Shown here in pieces: positions 60,585-64,000 of a stretch of DNA of 64,000 bases. The number at the start of each line of letters is the position of its first letter. Position 1 is the first letter of the stretch. Source of the stretch: Aquatica leii (taxonomy: Eukaryota > Arthropoda > Insecta > Coleoptera > Lampyridae); assembly GCA_035610365.1 (NCBI GenBank), contig CM069432.1, positions 231,344,532 through 231,408,531 on the forward strand, in the 5' to 3' direction. The translations under genes and the position numbers were made by a program. A model generated the notes under the pieces. It was not told the DNA's origin, made no database searches, and saw only the letters and a program-made list of their open reading frames with translations.

Positions 60585-61245
60585 GACGTCATCCACATAT
60601 TCCCTGCACAAATTATTTAACCTTGCCTGCATATCTTCATACACATTCTTCTTTTTTTTGCTATAACACTTAAGTTCTTCTGTTCTATTTTTGTTAAGTC
60701 TGCAGCGACCTCTTGTCTCATTTTTGATATTAATTTCTAAACAGTGGGATGGTTTTCACCTACCAAATTGGAAAATCTATTATTCCATCTTTCCGTCTGG
60801 CTATTTTTTGCAATTTGGAACTTGTAGAGTGGCTAGGTGGACATTCCATAAGTCAACTGGAAACATTGGTGAAATGTTTCTCATTCTCAGAACACTATCA
60901 TTATTATTTCTAACCCTTCTGATCAAAATAGTATAAGCAGATCTTCTGCGTCTGCGGTTGCCACATTTTTTAAATGTAACATTCCTCTTCAAACACTTTT
61001 AGATGACAGAAACGCTAATCGATCTATCATTCCACAGAAATTGTTGAACGCTTTTTTGTCTTTATAAAGATTGACAAGTCATAATTCTTTGATTTTACGG
61101 AAGGTACTTTGGGCAAGATGGTAAAAACATCTCCAGACTGTTGTATTTTCTCCTAACACCGTTCTTGTATGACCCATTTTTTAAATTCTAATGTAACTTG
61201 GGGATCACAGTATAACCTCCTTTCCTCAATTCTCTATAGTTTTTT
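60585..61245 (-). pseudogene. MULE transposase C-terminal relic, second family
   Basis: On the minus strand, from right to left: MGHTRTVLGENTTVWRCFYH then LAQSTFRKIKEL (about 61170-61085), VNLYKDKKAFNNFCGMIDRL and AFLSSKSV (about 61070-61000), MFPVDLWNVHLATLQ (about 60870-60820), SQTERWNNRFSNLVGENHPT (about 60800-60740), then KMRQEVAADLTKIEQ (about 60715-60670) and DMQARLNNLC (about 60630). These follow the MULE order GCFFHL...QSTxRKI...L..LY...FCGMxDxLAFL...NNAVExWH. No FLYWCH finger is seen, and the sequence differs from the FLYWCH-MULE at 36.4 kb. Several frameshifts and stops; N-terminal half absent. Confidence 0.75.
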
Positions 61246-61699
61246 TTTTTGCAATAAACAAAAAACCGCAGAAGTCAGCAAATTATTAGAACGTATTCTA
61301 AGTACGTACAACTGAGAAAATAGTGGCGGTCATAAAAAAAAAGTTTCCTTTCAAATACCATTCTTCTGCATTCGGAAGTAAACTCAAAGCAGTATTAGTA
61401 GAAAAAATAATAATACGTTATGTCCATTATCATTGAGAAGAAATCTCTCGAGAGTAATACCTCCAGTACTAGCAACGTTACCTACAAATTTTCAAAGTTT
61501 TCGTATTTATTTTGCAAAAAATGTCCACGCAACGAGTATAGTGACTTAATTTTTTTAATAAACATATGCAAGTTATACCGGGTGTAGAATTAAAAAAAAA
61601 TTATGTGTTAATTATTTACTGTATGGAAAAGCTTTGTTAAAGGCTTCTCAAATTTCTTACTATAATTAAATACACAATTTGCATGTAAAGATCCTGTAG
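61246..61699. other. AT-rich stretch, nothing recognised
   Basis: No element end for the MULE relic found. Confidence 0.35.
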
Positions 61700-62135
61700 C
61701 GTTGTTGGAACTTGGGGCAGACAGGCCCTGGTCGTGTCTTCTATCTGCAGTACAGTTTCAGCAAACACTTGTGCGGATTTACTTACAGCCGTATTCATGT
61801 CGATCCCTGACGGTTTGCTGGAAACTCGTCAGCGATTTGCTACAGTTTTTACTAAAGGTTTCGCCGGCGACAGGCCAAAACATAATTTGTGCTGCATAGT
61901 ACCAAACGTGCCTGTTTAATTTGATTAATTTCGGCGCAGCTACTTACCAGTTTTTCAGAATATGATTAAAACTCAGATGGTCGACTGCATACAATAAATC
62001 TTGTTTAAAATAGTTCGTTTTTTGTTGTTATATTTATATTATCATTAATCTTTACTCTAGAAACAAGTAATTCAATTTTCTTTAGTATGACTTAATTGTA
62101 CAACAAATTTTTAAAACTAATATACAATAAAAAAA
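61700..62135. repeat. Dispersed repeat A, copy 2, with GC-richer left part
   Basis: 61890-62135 aligns with 12558-12812. To its left a GC-richer 200 bp (61700-61900) is open in two plus-strand frames of 60-65 codons and on the minus strand; I recognise no protein. Whether that part belongs to the repeat is unclear because copy 1 preserves it poorly if at all. Confidence 0.55.
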
Positions 62136-64000
62136 AATTCTTGCAAATCTTTTAAATAGCCACATCGCCAAGCTGCAATATTATTGCATTCCATTAAAAA
62201 TTTTCTTTGATTATGCCATTTTTTTGTATTTAAGGTATTTGATCTAACACAGTAGTCAACTTTCTCTTCGGAACTTCGGATCTAAAATGCTGAAACATTC
62301 TTGTCTGCCGTATAAACCTCATGGAAAGTTCTTATCAAGATGTTCAAATCAACATTATTCAAAACAATTTGGTTAGAAGCACCACTTCTATGTTTCTTTA
62401 AAGTAGATTTTAATATTCTATGGTTAACGTGTAAAACTTCACTCCTAATAACAACACTTACTAACATTGTATAAATAATTATAAATTTATCTTATGCGTA
62501 TGTTTTATGAAACTTGTCAACTTTTCAGTTGCAGCAGCAGTTAGTTCGGTAGCTTCCTTTAAAGAAAATGACCACAAACCAGCTGTTTTTGGTTTCTCGA
62601 TTAACTCTACAATGGTTTTAATAATGTTTTGTTCTTTGGCATGAATAGTCTTCTCTGATTTACATGTTTAAAAATAAATGATACTTTTTAAACTATTCAT
62701 GTTAATAAAATAAAGTAATAAGCGTAAAAACTACACGAAATTAAATTATTGTAAACCAAAACGAATCTAGATAATAAGGTTTTGTTAGAGTGCAATTAGT
62801 TAGAACACAAATAAGTATATATTCGAGTTTCTGTTACGAAAAGACGTACAATTATAAGTATTAAAATAAATCTATTTAATAAAGACAAATAAAAGCAAAA
62901 AATTGGAGATTAATAACACAATAATTTGTAAACTCAAAGACGAGTACGAATTGAAACTTTTGCCGGCGAAGATACCTATCACAATTACTTGGACGATTGA
63001 TTTGGCACCACAAATTTTTAAATTTAATTTGCATATTTTTTGACGAACTTGTTTGCTTGAGTGCGCTGTTTTTAAAAATGTAGATTATGTAGAAAACATA
63101 AATAGAATGCTGTAACGTCCCGTTAGAATTAATTACATTAAAAATTCAATTTTGCATTCTCTTATTTTATGCAATTAATCTTGCATTTAAATTTATTCAG
63201 TTTGGCAACGTCGCGTTGTATTGTTTTCGACAATCGACTTTTGTTTGACACTTCCGTTTTTAACCACGTTAGGTTTGGTACGTTTTATGTGAAGACAATT
63301 TTTTTAATAATGGCGTAAAAACGTATACAAATTAATTTTTCTTTTTTCCAACTAGTTACTGACAAGTTTATCTTCATTCCGATATAATTTTATATGACTC
63401 AAAATACTTTAACAAAGGATTCAGTCAAGGCCATTGTTTAATTCAACGTTAATGTTTCGTGTGGAATAAAAACCATTGTAATTATTCATGTTTAGGGTTT
63501 TTTTGGATTTATGTCTGCCGTTTTTTTACTTTCTAATTTACATTCATCTTTAATTCCGTTGGGATATTTTGATTCGTAATTTTATAGAGATTCAAAGTTG
63601 TTTTGTTTTGAGAGAAAGCTTAACACTTGAGCAAAGAATGTGCTATTAATAGATCTGCAATAACGTAACATTTGATTTGGTGAGTCAGCTTTGGATTTAT
63701 TAACTGCATTATTGATTAATGACTACGCCTTAAATTCAAATTAATTAAATTGTGCCTTATTCAATTATCAAAACTGTTTGAAATACATACTTTGCAACGT
63801 TTATTACTTTTGAATTTAATATCAGTTAATAGTTAGTTATAAGATGTTTAATGTTTTTATTTATCACCAATTTAAAGGTGGTTGGCGTCCAAATACTGTT
63901 TTTTTTCACTTTAATGTAGATAGTTAGTGTAATAATTTTATAGTTACAAATAAATTATAAGAAATTCACACTTGTGTACGTTTGTTTCATTCAAGCTCAC
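62136..64000. other. AT-rich stretch to window end, nothing recognised
   Basis: No domain-bearing frame, repeat pair or element end noticed. Confidence 0.45.

Noticed and set aside
1-64000. CRISPR array, tRNA or rRNA genes, bacterial operons
   Set aside because: No regularly spaced direct repeats, no tRNA-like internal boxes with fold, and no closely packed coding frames were seen.

Overview
The window is AT-rich eukaryotic DNA with no operon-like layout. Its elements (BEL/Pao, Penelope with a GIY-YIG end, piggyBac, hAT, FLYWCH-MULE, Tigger/pogo, several Tc1/mariner-IS630 lineages, RNase H-bearing and RTE-like LINEs) and a DUF4806-type gene with very short introns point to an arthropod, most likely an insect. 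The species cannot be named from the sequence. I see no tRNA, rRNA or CRISPR array and no complete ordinary host gene. The window reads as a transposon graveyard in gene-poor sequence.

Layout. 0-7 kb: Tc1 remnant (1.7-2.1), hAT C-terminal piece with one end (4.55-5.27), DDE_4/Harbinger-like piece (5.3-5.9) whose tail recurs at 6.2-6.5. 8-15 kb: old BEL/Pao fragment (8.8-10.3) and a LINE ORF2 tail with RNase H (13.5-14.9, minus). 15.8-21.3 kb: a nearly whole BEL/Pao element (minus). 22-28 kb: mariner-like remnant, piggyBac remnant with one mirrored end, and an IS630/Tc1-like element with both terminal repeats and TA duplications (26,494-28,142). 28-35 kb: dispersed repeats, LINE fragments, a second IS630-like fragment, and a solo LTR (30,715-31,877). 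36-42 kb: FLYWCH-MULE remnant, then a possible 4.4 kb element bounded by CCCAGT ends (38,011-42,377) holding a spliced DUF4806-domain gene relic and a nested hAT MITE. 42.9-44.2 kb: a second solo LTR, inverted relative to the first and carrying a 77-bp tandem repeat. 46.6-51 kb: Tigger/pogo-like transposase gene (minus) with a 5' UTR intron and a duplicated upstream segment. 51.5-53.6 kb: dispersed repeat and an RTE-like LINE. 53.6-60.1 kb: a block flanked by clusters of a GGGCTCA motif, containing a LINE tail, a 360-bp hairpin and a Penelope-like element with an inverted copy of its own 3' end. 60.6-62.1 kb: a second, different MULE relic and a dispersed repeat.

The genes do not form a pathway; they are unrelated selfish elements. 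The parts with most promise as something undescribed are the CCCAGT-bounded DUF4806 element, the GGGCTCA-bounded block, and the spliced Tigger-derived gene. All assignments come from reading translations and repeats by eye; nothing was searched against databases.
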